Shown: positions 46,241-59,529, counted from the first letter of the stretch. The stretch: DNA of 60,000 bases from Glandiceps talaboti (GCF_964340395.1 NC_135552.1:28060181-28120180), one strand, 5' to 3'. Notes: generated by a model not told the origin, from the sequence alone. Numbers and translations are program-made.

Positions 46241-49200
46241 CATCTATTTATAACTATAGTTTGTTTATTCAAGAGATGTAAGGTTGAATTAGTGACACTA
46301 GTGCTCCAACAAAGAAACAATTCTTCCACAAAATGAAAAAAAAAATCGTAATGAGTTGACTGAGATTACATATGGTATGTAAATGTATGTGATATCAATG
46401 ACAGATGTTGTTGAAAATTCACACACTGACTTTGAGTACTTCATTGTTAGTTTATTTTTGATGAAATTAGCATTTGATTATATTTGCTTTAGAGACTTTG
46501 TACTCCCAAATTTACAAGACGTGGAAGTTTAGATTAACTATCAATTCATAAGGGATTTTATTTGAAGGGTAATGAGACATCATTAAAAAAAAAATACATT
46601 CCCAGTAGATGTTATTACATGGTATTCTAACTAGTAATTTAGATACTGTTTTGACTATCTCAAATAATTGTAATTTGTAAGCCATTTGTAGATGCTTGGT
46701 AATGGCTTATTTAAATGCAAGATCGTCTCTACTATTACACCAGTGATCTTTAGCATATGAAATAAAATGTAAATTAGACACTTGGTCAGTTGTCATCTAT
46801 TTGCTGTACACATTGTGGTATATTGTACGTACAGTAACAAACATTTTACACATTTATGGCTTTGTTTGCTGTAAATTTGTTGACATCAAACTTGTAGAGC
46901 CCTATGAAGTGGACACAAGATTGATTCATCATTTCATGCCATGCCTTTGCACACCTCTTTGTGGTACAAAAAAAATTTGAACATGTGGGTGGTCAAAACG
47001 AAAGTAAACTCTGACTGACTTAATTTTGCTTTTTACCTGTTCACATGTCATGAATACCCCCTGGTAGAAAGAGAGTTTAATCAATGTCAACAGATGTCCA
47101 TTGCAGTTTACTACTATCAAATTCATAATTGTATCATTTGACTTATGAGAAGGCAGATCAAGGAGCTGTAAGTGCTGGTTGGTAACCTTCCAACATTGCG
47201 AGAACTCTTCAAATTAAAGATACAGTTATATGTAAAAAGGGTGGAGGTACAACCCCTCATTAGGTTTATCTTATCTTTGTTTGAGATACAAATACACCCT
47301 ACAAGTATGTGACTATCAGCTCTATATACATATACATATATACATACACAAGCATTGTCATAATCTGAGGAAAGTGTAAAAGCTATTAATATCTTATATA
47401 ATGTTTCAGTCCATTTTCATTTTGCAATGGTCCAGTCAAACTACCATGTGAACCTAGAAGGTCATAAAACTGCTAGCTTGTGACAGGAATTTTATCAATT
47501 GTTAGATACAAAATAAATCATGAAAGAGGACAATACTGTCTTTTATCAGCCCACTCATAATCAGTATGTCAAGTGTGTTTAATAGTAGCTACTGTTTATC
47601 AACTGGGTCAATCATCAAAGTGGTAGTTGGCTTCCATCACATGGTGCACAAACTTTCTGATCTGCTAGTGTTACCGGATTGTGTTCCCAAAGACACACTG
47701 CAGGTAAAACTTGTAATATTTGAAGACATTTGATTTGTTGAAGTATACTATATAGAATGTAGGTGACATGTCGAATATATATGTAGCACATACTTTACAT
47801 ACAATGTCATATCAAAATGATTATAATTGCACATGTAAAAAACACTATCATGTCTTGTGGTGTGGTCTAGTAAGCTGATTGCTATGTTCTTTGTTTTGGA
47901 TTTGAATTCTATTTTACTTCGTTATTACTGTAACAGAGCTCAGGTGGCATATGTCAGATATGAGTTTTAATAAAGTCCACAGGGAAATCATATGATATAG
48001 CTGTGATTTTACATCATCATCATCATCATCATTTCATTTGTGTTTCTACATCATATCATATTCTTTACCCAACCATTACATTATATATACCTGTGTACAA
48101 ACTTAGAGACAGTTAGCGCCAATTTTTCAAGACATTGAGAAATCTGTGTGATATTGCCTGAGGGGCTTTCCTTTCATGTTATGTAGTACCAATCCATTGA
48201 GTTCATTCCATTGGCAAAATGAAGTAACTAACTGTATGTGAGTTAATCCATAATCTTGTACAGCTATTACAACTAGATACATACACACTAACACAATAAG
48301 TCACTCAAAGAGTCCATTCTTTCATTCAATGATGCAGAGAATGTCTTTAAAGTGAGTGCATGGACTGTGACCATCATTACTAATGGACTTTTATACTCTT
48401 TGTGTGTTTTGAAGCTAAGCATGACAATACCTAACATAGTATCATACATTCTTTGTCATTCATGTGGGTTTCTGTCTCTCAGGCACGTTTTCAGTACACT
48501 TTTTCTCTTTAAAATAGTTTTAAAATTTTATACTGATTCCAGTGACCTTACAATGTATATATAGTGAAAAAAGTTTGTATGAACTTGTCTGCCGGATATG
48601 GCCACAAACTGTTTTAATAAAGTCAAGTGTCACAGTGCATTGAAACATTGTGACAGCTAAGATGTACATACTCTGTCACTCATAACTGTGACATTAAAGT
48701 TACAGTTTAATTTTCATCATTTCAAAATATATTGTATGACAATATAAGATGCTTACAGGAAAGACCAGTTATATTTTTTTTGACAAGCATCTAAGTTTTA
48801 CTGATATTATTAACAATACTTCACTTCTGTACTTTCTTTTCAATATCATAAATGACAATACCATATATACAAATATGGAGAGCCTTTCAAAGTTCAAATT
48901 AATGACACAAAATATGTAAACATTATCAAACATAACAGGAGACAACAGGAAAGGGAAACTTGAAATAAGACTTTAAACCTTTAGTTATATATGTAAGATT
49001 TTGAATTTGTAAATTGATGATATACCATATATTATAACTTATACTGACATGAATTTTAGATCTATAAAGAATGTGATCTACTATACATGTACATCAAGTT
49101 TTACAGTAAGAAACCATTTTGAAAGCAAATATTAGTTTCTTAATTAATTATAGAAACCGGTCCTAAACATGTGATTTAAATGTATGAACTTATTAGTTTG

Positions 49201-49562
49201 TGAATGTATCTATGAACTAAAGAGGCCATTGTCAAACAATGAACATCAACTTCCAACATGCTATATACCAAGTGGTACTATTCCAATTTACTTTCCCTGT
49301 TTGTCACAAGTTCAACATGTTACTGCTTGCATGTCTCCTGTTGTACATTATTGCTTTTGAATTGTGTCGGTGAAAAGACTGTTCCTGATATAAAGCTCAT
49401 GATTGAAGGATTTTAAGAGCATATAAAATTATTAATAAGGAACAGAGTTCATATTAGTTTATATGGATCCATTTAACTCAGGGAGCCCATGGCATTTTTA
49501 TTCTCACTTGAGACTTTTATTTTGATTAGATTTACAGTGTTATTGAGTTTATGATTGAAACA
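46241..49562. other. Non-coding, nothing recognised
   Basis: AT-rich, with a short ATC repeat near 48013-48031. No convincing exon. Confidence 0.5.
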
Positions 49563-49802
49563 GTAAGAACAGTCCCGTTTTGATTTGATGTTAGGGCAAT
49601 TTCTGCAATACATGATTTTGACTATGCTGGCCACCGACCTGACCCAAAGAGGATTACAACTGTAAGAACAGTCACATTTTGATTTATGTTAGGGAATGAG
49701 GGTGAATTTCTGCCATACATGATTTTGGCTATGCTGGTCACCAACTTGACCTGAGGAGCGTTAAAACTGTAAGAACACGTTTTGATTTGATGTTAGGGCA
49801 CT
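49563..49802. repeat. ~100-bp tandem repeat, 2.3 copies
   Basis: GTAAGAACA starts at 49563, 49662 and 49769, each followed by GTTTTGATTTGATGTTAGGG or a close variant; spacings are 99 and 107 bp. Confidence 0.9.
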
Positions 49803-52790
49803 TTTTAAAAACAGGTCAGATTTGTGTAAGTTGATACCTATCATAAGATATCCATGTTTTTAAAAAGTACTTTATGGTTTGCTATTGAATGGTTAAATGT
49901 CCCTCAGGTTTGAATGTGAATACAGAACAATCAGTAAGTGATGAAATAGAGTCAAAATTAGTGTTGCAGTTTTAACATTAGACAATGTGTAGTACTTTAG
50001 GGTATGATATTGAATATGTTTTATAACTCTGTCCCTATCAGGATTAATGAAATTAAGTCAAAATTATTAGTACTACTGTACTATAAAGAGCTGGTTCATT
50101 TAGAACTTATAGAAGAGACCGTATAACTAGTAACTGAAGTGTATGTGTTACTTCTACTGGTATGTTTGGTATATTGGTGTTACTTATAACAAGTGAGTTA
50201 ATTTTGTAATCATGTGCAGTTGAAATATATAACCCAAACAGTCATTCAAACATTGCAGTTTCTTGAGATAACATTTTTGCCAGCTGACTTACACAGAATG
50301 AAATCTGTTGGGATAATTTGGGGGGAAACTAGAGCATACATTAGTACTCTGCTGATTGATATCTGGTTTACTTGTAGTAAGCGTAGTCAGCACTGATGCG
50401 ATATATAGTTGTACTATATTACATAGTGATGTGACTATGTATAATGTTGCATATCTACAGTTGGTATCATGCATAGCAAACCTGTCTAACAATTGTAAAT
50501 GGCGTCAGAATTCCTTTGTGACTTGGAGACCCTGTTGACTTCTATATACACACTTAGACACAAACACTGTTTCTAGACCATTGAATCAGAAAATTTTATT
50601 TGTGACATGAATTCAAAGAATTCTGTACTATGTTTCTTTTCTCTTATTTGGCCAAATAATGATATTTTTTTTGTGTTTGGCATTTTGACAGTGATATCTT
50701 ACTTAGATAGATAGCAAAAAACTAGTTGTTTTACATTGTGGGCCTTTGTACACTACACCATTCAGTCTTTATATTTACTTTTCATCATGCATCATCACAC
50801 ATCCATGCAATGTATAGTTTGTACAAAACCTTTGTGCTAATTCTACCTGAGTGGACACACTATGTGGTTTTTTTCTTTTCTTGAATAGAAAAGAGTTATT
50901 GCATATCATTCAGTGCATTGAGATTACCTCATTTGTGACAACTAGATGTTTAGCCTTACAACATTGATGGGAAAAGGAATAATGTGAATGTTATTTGTTG
51001 GTAGATACACTAAAGTAGGGTAGTTTGCAAGCTGGGGTAATCAAGCATGCTTCTATAACTTGTCAACCAGTTCAGCATCAACAGGTTTTGTGGAAATTCC
51101 AAACATAAATGCCTGTAGGTCATGACAATATCTTGCATACTTCCAATCATTTTGTCAGTTTTGTAAAGAAAATTGTCAACATCTCAAGGTAAAAAAAATT
51201 AAATACTTTGCATATCTAAGAATTTTGTCATACCAAACTTTTACCAATTCTGTACAAAACTAAACCAAAATGAGGTTTCTAGAAAATCAAGTCACCTTTT
51301 ATATTTCAAAATTTAGCAGCCATTCTGAATCTAAATGTGAATATGAATTTGAATATAATTTTAGCTCATCTTATTTTGATTCTAAATTACTTTTCATGAC
51401 TCTCAATGAGACAATTTTAAAATTACTTTCAGAAAAAATATAAACAAATTCTTTATTCTTTTATCATGTCACTTATTTTTTAAATACAGCAGACCATATA
51501 CTGAAATAAACTTTAATTTCATAAAATTCTCAATCTTATGCTGATAATTCTTATTTATGGTAATTACTATAAACCTGGAAATTTTCGGTAAATTTTTGCT
51601 AATTTCACAAGACAACTAGAATGCAAAAATAAGTAGTGACTAAAATGTCTTCTTGGACATGAACACAATGTACCTGATGGTACTTAGTAAAACTTGGTCT
51701 TGCTCAAGACTGTAAAAACACAAAATTTCCTAGTGGTGAACTTATCTGAGATTTACAGTATTTTCTTGTCCAGTTTAAATACTGAATTCTCAGTACCTGA
51801 AATTTTACAACCTTAGGTACATCATAAAGATAATGATCATTTGATTCCTGGACTGACACCATGACTTCCGCTGTACATGCTACACAGCATTACAATATGG
51901 GTGCCTGAGAATAAATTGACCTTCTTGTTCTATTTTGACCCACTAGCGTGAGATAAAACACTATTGCAGGTACATGTACCAAGAATTAGAATTCGATAAT
52001 GTGTTTGTGAAACTAATGCTATCATATTTGTATTTTATAATATCAAAATGTCAGAATTATTTAATAGCTATGATCTATATGATATAGTGTCTGATATTAA
52101 TACAACTACAATCACATGCGATGAAGTTTTTAAGTAAATTTTGACTAGAGCTAAGACATACATAGTAAAACATTTACTGCCATTTGTGGCAAACACAGAA
52201 CCATTGCTAAACAGGCAAATGTCAATAGGAACGGTACTCATTTTGTACAAGAAATTTTACCGTAAATGAAGAAAAAGAATGATTAAAACATTGAACATTT
52301 TGTGGCCAACCTTTTATCGTACCAAATTGTGAGTAAAACAGTGGTGTGATAGATTGTACAATAATGAAAATTATGATGTTGACATGTTCCTTTAAAATCC
52401 ATTGATCATTGACTACTTTTTAACTAAGGATAAATTTTTCACTGAACACAAGTCAGTTTTCCCTTATGCCTGTTATCATATTCTAAATAATATTTGAAAG
52501 AGTTATTTGTACAAATATTACCAACAGTAATAAGTTAAAATTCTTCAGATAAATTATTTTCTCAATTGATTTTGTTTGAACACCACATACATCAGTAATC
52601 TGAAAGGTCCAGTCGTTATAGTTTGCTTATGTAAGCACTTGGTACCCCAGTAGTGTGAACATGTTATATAAACGGAAGCAACACCTGGATCATTCAGGCT
52701 AATACATTCATGAAAATGAGAGTGCAAAGTAACAGATAATGCAGGTCCTTAATGACAAGTAACATCACCGACATTATGAATACAAATTCT
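49803..52790. other. Non-coding, nothing recognised
   Basis: AT-rich with only short frames. Confidence 0.5.
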
Positions 52791-53227
52791 TTAAGGGACA
52801 TCACACAGTGTCACACGTACAAGCTCAGTAAAAGAACTTCATTCATTTAGGTGGAAAACTTCTCTCTATTGTAAACGTTCATAAGCATGACATTGACACA
52901 TATTTATGTCACCAGGATGAAAATTGCAGCGGTCACATAACTATATTTGATGCAATGTAAAAACATAGTAAACACATTAAAATATTAGCGGAAACCCAGC
53001 ACTGCTGTATATCACATTAGCAGAAACCAAGCACTGTATATCACATTAGCAGTAAATGTTAATTAACTTATCAACATCCCAGTAATAAATACAAAACCTG
53101 TTATTGTTGAAGGTATGAAATTTGGTTAGAAGTATGAAAATGACATTCCACAGTCACATTGATGTCAGACCTCCAAAGAACAAAATTCTTTTATTGAGCT
53201 TGTGCAACATCTTGCGATCATCCCTAA
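52791..53227 (-). mobile_element. Foldback MITE family, copy B
   Basis: The ends TTAAGGGACATCACACAGTG (left) and TTAGGGATGATCGCAAGATG (right, reverse-complemented) are inverted, each continuing into ACAAGCTCARTAAAAGAA. The interior matches copy A read on the opposite strand, apart from an internal 40-bp duplication around 52980-53050. Confidence 0.8.
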
Positions 53228-53759
53228 CAAGATGGTGGTAAGATAATGAAAATGGCTGTAAAAATCTTGCACAGTTTTTGGTATCAATAAATGATTGATT
53301 GATCAGAACTGTATGTAGTTTGACCTTTACCTGTCAGTTGAATTATGTGGCCTATGTGTTGTCTTAGTACACAGCAAGTATTGTAGTCATACAAAGACAA
53401 CGTAGTTGTACCAAAATGACCTCTGTTGGAAGACTGTGACAGTCTCCTTTGTTGGCAGTACTCCATGGCTTTCTCCAACTCTGAAAGGCATTCATCACAA
53501 TAATGTCCTTAAAAACTAACTCTTTAGTTGATTGTTGAACACACAGCAAGATTCTTATAATGAGCTAACTCTGTCTACAAATTCTATGGAAATGTTTGAT
53601 TTGTTTGAGTATCACTCCATAGAGGTTTTGAACACTCACGCAATGTTTAGTTAGTGTATGGAGAATATTTTTTGGTTACTTTGATATAAAATCAGACTAC
53701 TTTGCCGCAAGAATTTAAAATTCCGGATTTGACTAACAGATTTATTCTCTGTCTATTAC
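53228..53759. other. Sequence upstream of the MGCTTS exon
   Basis: No promoter elements or exons recognised. It ends in a pyrimidine-rich stretch and acceptor TCTGTCTATTACAG at 53761, so it is judged intronic. Confidence 0.6.
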
Positions 53760-53761
53760 AG

Positions 53762-53803
53762 GGTGTATAAGGAAACAGTGTGTGTCAAATGCTAGCCAGC
53801 ACC
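53762..53803 (+). other. 5' UTR part of the MGCTTS exon
   Basis: Between the splice acceptor (AG at 53760-53761) and the start codon. The stop TAA at 53768-53770 is in frame with the protein, so translation cannot enter from an upstream exon in that frame. Confidence 0.75.
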
Positions 53804-55627
53804 ATGGGGTGCACCACTTCTCAATCTGAGGACCTGCCCCGTCTCTCCTTGTTAAAAGCTGACGAATTCTTCCAGTCTCTCAACGAACCCCCGCAGTATT
53901 TCAGCACATCTGTGCAGTCATCAGCAGATTTTGTTGAAACGGAAACAACGAAGGACCCAGAGATGTCTTATACTGGACCACCTTCCCATCTGGAAGGCTC
54001 ACTGGATATGCACCCATTTTGGGCTTTTCATGGCCTTGATTTTTATAACAGGTATACAGATAAAACAGTCTCTGATGATACACCGCCAAGCTTGTTACCG
54101 TCAACTAGTACAGCACAAGAACTCAGACAGATTGAAATCAATGAAGCTATAACAGACCTACGACAACAAGTTATCGGTGTCATAGCAGAAAAGAAATCAG
54201 TTAGGAAAAAAGGAAAGAAAAAGAAACCCAAAGAAGAAGATTCCTCAATGGATCATTTAACCCCAGATGAGAAACTGACAATTGAGTTCTTGGAATCTGT
54301 GATTCGTGATGTTGACGGGGACAGTGATGATCTTGATCGGATCTCAATACAGAGTTCTGTTGCTTCTGACAGTAACTGGATATTAGGTGCTAGTAAGTCT
54401 TCACAGGCATCCTCGCGAACTGATGCAGATGTGAGCGATCGCAGTTTGGCGTCTGAACAGTATGATAACCCTGTACCTGGAATAATGCAGGATGTTGTGA
54501 CTGACTGTGAGCTGGCTAGACCAGATACATCAATAGATAGAGAGGATTCATTCTTACACAAAAAGGTTTATCTTCCAGATAATGATGTATTGATCGTTGA
54601 TGCAGATTGCGAAATAGGAGCCAATTCAAAAACTCCATATCAAGTTGACCTCATGTATTTCCGTAAGAATTCCATGTCATCTTTGAGTAGTCGGAGCAGT
54701 AGAAGTAGTGTGTTAACCAATCAGCTATCCTTTGAGAAAACATCACCACAGAAAGAACCAATCACTATGCCCGTCTCTCATGTAACTGTGGAAACAGAGT
54801 CAACACTCCCAAACTCTGACATGGTTGCCATGGAAACAAAATCAGAACTCCCAAACTATAACATAACCATGGAAACAGAATTAGATCTCCCAAGGAAGGA
54901 GGACAGTGAGACTAAAAATCAAAATGACAAAACTGCTAGCACCTCGGAGATGCAGAATTCTGTTCCATCAACAAGTTCTAAATTTGCAGCATTACAAATT
55001 CCAGGAGTTATTTCTGAAACTGATCTCAGGAGAGACATTGTTGAAAATGATCAAGGATCAGACTCAAATGACGAGATCACAAACATTGATGACCTGGTCA
55101 CAAAAACTGATGACATACAACTCAAAGCCAGTAATGTCACAACTAATAATGATGATGATGTTTTCTGTGATGAGGAACACAGTATAGATAAAGCCAGGGA
55201 AGCTAGTGAAGCTATTTTGAGAAGGGGAAAGGTGCGTGCCATGGCAAACGTATATGATAGAAAGGTACGTGAGAGCTTTGGAGAAGCTGATAGACCAAGT
55301 AGAAAGCCAGTTGTCAAAAAGACAGGAAACGAAGAAAATTTACAAGACATTGCCTATCTCCTCATGAACAGTTCTAACGGTAAAACACAATTCAGGGAAT
55401 TGTACAGCAATGATATACACTATAGCACATCACAACAACCTGATCATCAAAAACCAAGTACTTCAGATGATACTGTGTCTGAAGACTCTGTTATTATTGA
55501 CTCACGTTCCAGTGACAGTTATGAACCGATCCTAGGACAGATCAAAGCAGATCTTGAAATGCTTCAGTTACGAGAAGATGATGACTATGGCATGCAGGAG
55601 AGTATCGACAGTGGGTTTGTAAACTGA
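53804..55627 (+). CDS. Uncharacterised acidic protein with N-terminal MGCTTS (predicted myristoylated/palmitoylated)
   Basis: Single uninterrupted frame of 607 codons. I chose the ATG at 53804 because its context AGCACCATGG is near ideal and it exposes Gly2-Cys3-Thr-Thr-Ser6, a classical N-myristoylation signal with an adjacent palmitoylatable Cys. The in-frame ATG at 53789 (MLAST) has weak context and would bury that signal. Visible parts, numbered from this Met: a helical, charged segment 104-162 with a strongly basic patch 132-144 (KSVRKKGKKKKPK); Ser-rich 290-302; three degenerate METxSxLPN repeats 329-363; a basic helix 460-501 (KAREASEAILRRGKVRAMAN, YDRKVRESF); acidic C-terminus ending SIDSGFVN. 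There is no transmembrane segment or enzyme domain. It is overall acidic, Ser/Thr/Asp-rich and probably largely disordered. A membrane-tethered scaffold or signalling adaptor is a guess. I do not recognise the family. Coding is supported by length, start context and the spliced leader. Confidence 0.88.
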   Translation: MGCTTSQSEDLPRLSLLKADEFFQSLNEPPQYFSTSVQSSADFVETETTKDPEMSYTGPPSHLEGSLDMHPFWAFHGLDFYNRYTDKTVSDDTPPSLLPSTSTAQELRQIEINEAITDLRQQVIGVIAEKKSVRKKGKKKKPKEEDSSMDHLTPDEKLTIEFLESVIRDVDGDSDDLDRISIQSSVASDSNWILGASKSSQASSRTDADVSDRSLASEQYDNPVPGIMQDVVTDCELARPDTSIDREDSFLHKKVYLPDNDVLIVDADCEIGANSKTPYQVDLMYFRKNSMSSLSSRSSRSSVLTNQLSFEKTSPQKEPITMPVSHVTVETESTLPNSDMVAMETKSELPNYNITMETELDLPRKEDSETKNQNDKTASTSEMQNSVPSTSSKFAALQIPGVISETDLRRDIVENDQGSDSNDEITNIDDLVTKTDDIQLKASNVTTNNDDDVFCDEEHSIDKAREASEAILRRGKVRAMANVYDRKVRESFGEADRPSRKPVVKKTGNEENLQDIAYLLMNSSNGKTQFRELYSNDIHYSTSQQPDHQKPSTSDDTVSEDSVIIDSRSSDSYEPILGQIKADLEMLQLREDDDYGMQESIDSGFVN

Positions 55628-56021
55628 GACACACACAAACTAAATAAGAATAATCCTTGAGAAAAACAACATCGTCTGTCCCAACCTTATTTTGTGTTTG
55701 TAAGATTCACTACCTCAACATTCTATTCTGGTAACAAGTAGCAGATCTAAGTTATCTAATTTATATCACTTATTATTTCACAAATATTAGATTTACTGAT
55801 TTAAAAAAAAATGTGTTCTGTAAGAACTACACATCTGTATTTAAACTAACAACTCGAGTGTTATATTCACCTCAGTATTAATTATGTAGACAGGTATTAA
55901 CCAACAAACAGAATCTACTTTGATTCTTTTGGGTAAATTTCATGGGTTCTTAATTATTAAATGTATTATACGAGTAATTTAGTATATCCAAGAGTAGAGG
56001 TTTAACTTGGACCTCTAGAAA

Positions 56022-56027
56022 AATAAA
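56022..56027 (+). terminator. Candidate polyadenylation signal AATAAA
   Basis: First canonical hexamer downstream of the MGCTTS stop codon. Usage is not shown. Confidence 0.4.
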
Positions 56028-56544
56028 ACCAGTTACTTCATGCCAGACCTAAGTTCAAGTCCGATTGAGGTAATATGAAAGTAGATATTTGCCTTCACCC
56101 TTTTTACCCCTCTGGACTACCATACCAGTCTGGATAGTGGGAGTGTGATTCATAAAAACAAATGTATCTTCCCTTTCTTAACTCTGATGGCAGTATTTAT
56201 GTATCAGTATTTAACAATTATTTACAAGTCAGGTTTCTGTGTGCTCATGAACACAACTCTGTATTTAACATTTTGTTGCTTGAAGACTATTCAGGAACGA
56301 TAACATTTTTTCCCGAAAGAACCATAATTATGTTAACTTTTATTTCTAGTTCTTTATATAAACTTATGTATATTGACCAACTCTTAGGATTTGTTTTACA
56401 TTGGTTATTTTTGTCCTGTTATTATTTCATTTTCTATTTTCTATTTAAAAAACAAGTTGATGTAGAGGTCAGCTGTATGTCATTCATTTATGGATTGTCA
56501 TATTGTCATTTGAGATTTTATAAGAATTGAAAAGTAATAGCAGC

Positions 56545-56578
56545 ACCCCCCACCCCACCCCCACCCCCACCCACCCAC
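56545..56578 (-). other. C-rich tract (G-quadruplex on minus, i-motif on plus)
   Basis: Successive C runs of 6, 4, 5, 5, 3 and 3 separated by single A bases. On the minus strand this gives at least four G runs with one-base loops, among the most stable quadruplex layouts. Confidence 0.7.
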
Positions 56579-56737
56579 TTTAGCTGAATACCTCATGCTA
56601 CCATGTGTTCCAGTTAACTACCTTGTCAACCACTTATTTTATTTAGGTCATAGTTAATTTGTTACTCACTTAATCTACCCATTCACCAGCCATACCATTG
56701 GTCTAGAGACTATGGTAGTAAAGGTCAATAAGTTGAC

Positions 56738-56845
56738 CTAGTACTGGGACAAGGACGTCTGTTACTGTCTACCCTAGTACTGGGACAAGGACGTCTGTTA
56801 CTGTCTACCCTAGTACTGGGACAAGGACGTCTGTTACTGTCTACC
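56738..56845. repeat. 36-bp tandem repeat, 3 copies
   Basis: CTAGTACTGGGACAAGGACG starts at 56738, 56774 and 56810; the copies are essentially identical. On the minus strand it reads as an RVDSNRRPCPST repeat, not judged coding. Confidence 0.95.
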
Positions 56846-59529
56846 CTTAGAGTATGCCCCAGATATGTAAATGAGAGACCACAGGTTAGCTCAGTCTTCA
56901 GTTTTAGTTCATCTTTTGGTATTACATATGCCATAGTCTGTCATAGGCTGATGACTGCATCATCACATGACCTGTCATCATCATCATGTAGTAATTATCA
57001 GCAATATTGAATATGTATATGCGACCCTTGTACGTATACATTCCCACAATTCTTTACAGTTAATTGTTAAATCATCTCAGTCAAGGAGAGCACAGACAAA
57101 TGGCTATTACTAGTTACTGAGTACATATGCAATGCATACACACAGGAACCAGCAAAAGTCTGCCATAGACACCATATTCATTAGGTTTTTTTTATGTTTA
57201 CTTTATCTGTATGTGTGCTTCACTTTTCAGTCAAAAATGTAAAATCATCACAACTTGGCATTAAGCACTTTCTGTCATTGGATATATAAATGATAATAAT
57301 ACCAAAAATTAGGACTGAAAACAAGTTTAAATAAAGTGAAAGTAAATGATTCCAGAGAAAACAGTTTTGAACAATACAGTCCTAAAGTATAGACTGTAAG
57401 ATATATCCTGTCGTTCCACCCTCACAGATGTGTGAGGGCGCCCCATCATGGCATACCTTACAGACTCTCCTAAAGTAGAGTTTGACCAGATGCTGATAGG
57501 GAGGGTTCAGAAGGACGCCCTCTGTTGTCCATAATGACAAATGAAAGGAAACAACATTTGTATATATGCTCCAATGCACTATATAACAATATGGGGGGGG
57601 GGGGGGGGGAGAGAAACTAACTGGATGTGTGAATGGGTCAGAAATATGCCATGTTTACTAAAACATATACACTGTAAATAAGATACAGTTGCAGACAAAC
57701 ATCAAATAATCACTGTTCTATTTTATTATTATTTTTACCACACTGGTTATTTGTAACGATCTAAAATTAATTTATACAATTCAAACGACAATGGAACTCC
57801 ACTAGTGTGGATTATTGAAGATGTCAGGTATGGCTACCACATTAAATATTTATATGAATATTTCATGAATATTCTTTGCATAGACAGTAGAATTATGTTA
57901 TGAATTTGGTAACAGTTTACAGAATATAGACACTACATATTTTTTAATGTAGTATATCGCAAGACAATCATAACTATCATGATTACTGCATTTGACCTTT
58001 GACCTTTCACTGCATTCCAAACCATTATCCTGTATGTATGGACAAGTGACTGTATAAGGTGGTGTTGTCAACTAAATATATTCACATATTTCTGACTGAA
58101 ATAGACGAGCTGAATGAAATAAACATCCCAGCTGGAGGTCTATTAATTTATGGCATCATTAAAGTATATTGTTGAATGTAGTTAATATTCCCTGGTATGC
58201 ACCAGGTGGGAAAACATCATTCCATATCAAAATGTTCCACCATGTCCTTCTTTCTCATGTTTTTATGTAACATCTGTCATAGAGCCCTGATAAAAATGTT
58301 TGTATATTCCATACAGAAACCTGCTTTGCATTCATAAGTGTAATATCAGTGTTGAAAGTGACAAACATTTTTAAAAAAATATTGCTGACAATTTTGAGAG
58401 AATGGATTTCTTGGATTATTTTTTTTTAGATTATTATTAACAACCATATTAAACATCTCATGTACTTCACAGAAATGCTATTTTGCATTTAGGCTTACCT
58501 AAAATAAATTATAGTAAGTGACAAATGTTATTTTTTTAGTATTCGTTGATGAATATTGCCTATGGCTTTGTACATCAGACAGTAGACATTCATAACCCAG
58601 ACTACTCTCCTACCATCTTCACCTGGTATGGCATGTCACCACAATTATTGGCATTATGCCAATTTCTTGTTTACAGCCAAGAATGATTTGAGTCAAAACT
58701 GTACTTTCATAATTGTAGTCCTTTAAATATTCTTGAAAAAAAGTACGCATAAATTTGATTGTCAGTTTGGCGGCTGAAACATATACTATGCAAGTAAATA
58801 TTAGGCTTAATTGTATTCAGACATTTGGAAATAAATCCATGTATGTATGTATACTTGTGTTATTGTTGGTCATTTTGTTAATACTATACTATACTATACT
58901 TGTACTCTTACCTAGTAATCTGTCAATGCCTGTGTGATAGTGGATGTGAGTGTTTTGATTATTTTATGACATGAATGACTCATTCCTAACCACCATATAT
59001 AGTGCTGATGGAGATGACAGCACTCTCAATCCTGTGACTACCCAACCAATGACACCACAATTTGCAGACCAACTAATGTAGAAAACACAAATAAATTTGA
59101 AATTGTATTCCTGAATCTTGTTCAAATTGACGTTTGACATTTCTTACACCAGAGAATGAAATAGGTACTCTTTATTTGGGTATAAATATTGAGTAGGTGT
59201 TACGTTCTATTATAAGAACCATTTATGTGGGATTGTAGGTAACACATGTTACATGTACCAATACAGCACACGCCCTTTTTCTCACTTCATCACTACAGTC
59301 AGGACTTGGACCATAAATTTACACACTCAGTGCCAGAGCCCAGTGCAGTGGTTGTGAGCCTATTACACACTAGGCAATAAATTTCAACTTGTAAATATTA
59401 ATTGAAACGATTCATTTTTACAATCTGCCATTAAAATGCTGTAAATGAATTGTTGAAATATCTGACAGCACACATCTGTTAACATCATCCATTCCCATTA
59501 TGTACATGTACTATTTGATGTGAAATAAA
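56846..59529. other. Non-coding, nothing recognised
   Basis: AT-rich. Contains a 17-G run at 57593-57609, a 7-bp hairpin CCTCACA/TGTGAGG near 57419-57437 and a short CTATA repeat near 58884-58898. No exon seen. Confidence 0.5.

Larger units (their letters stand above)
55628..56735 (+). other. Probable 3' UTR and flank of the MGCTTS gene
   Basis: AT-rich. The first AATAAA after the stop lies at 56022-56027, giving a UTR of about 400 bases if used. A T-rich 122-codon frame at 56162-56530 is hydrophobic and judged spurious. A very C-rich tract follows at 56545-56578. Confidence 0.45.

Noticed and set aside
53780-53803. Upstream start for the MGCTTS protein (GTG at 53780 or ATG at 53789)
   Set aside because: GTG is not a usual eukaryotic start; ATG 53789 has weak context and would mask the myristoylation signal. 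An in-frame stop at 53768 limits any further extension.
56162-56530. 122-codon hydrophobic plus-strand frame
   Set aside because: T-rich sequence in the 3' flank of the MGCTTS gene yields Phe/Leu/Tyr-rich chance frames; nothing recognisable.
56725-56934. Minus-strand frame with repeated RVDSNRRPCPST
   Set aside because: Created by the 36-bp tandem repeat at 56738-56845.
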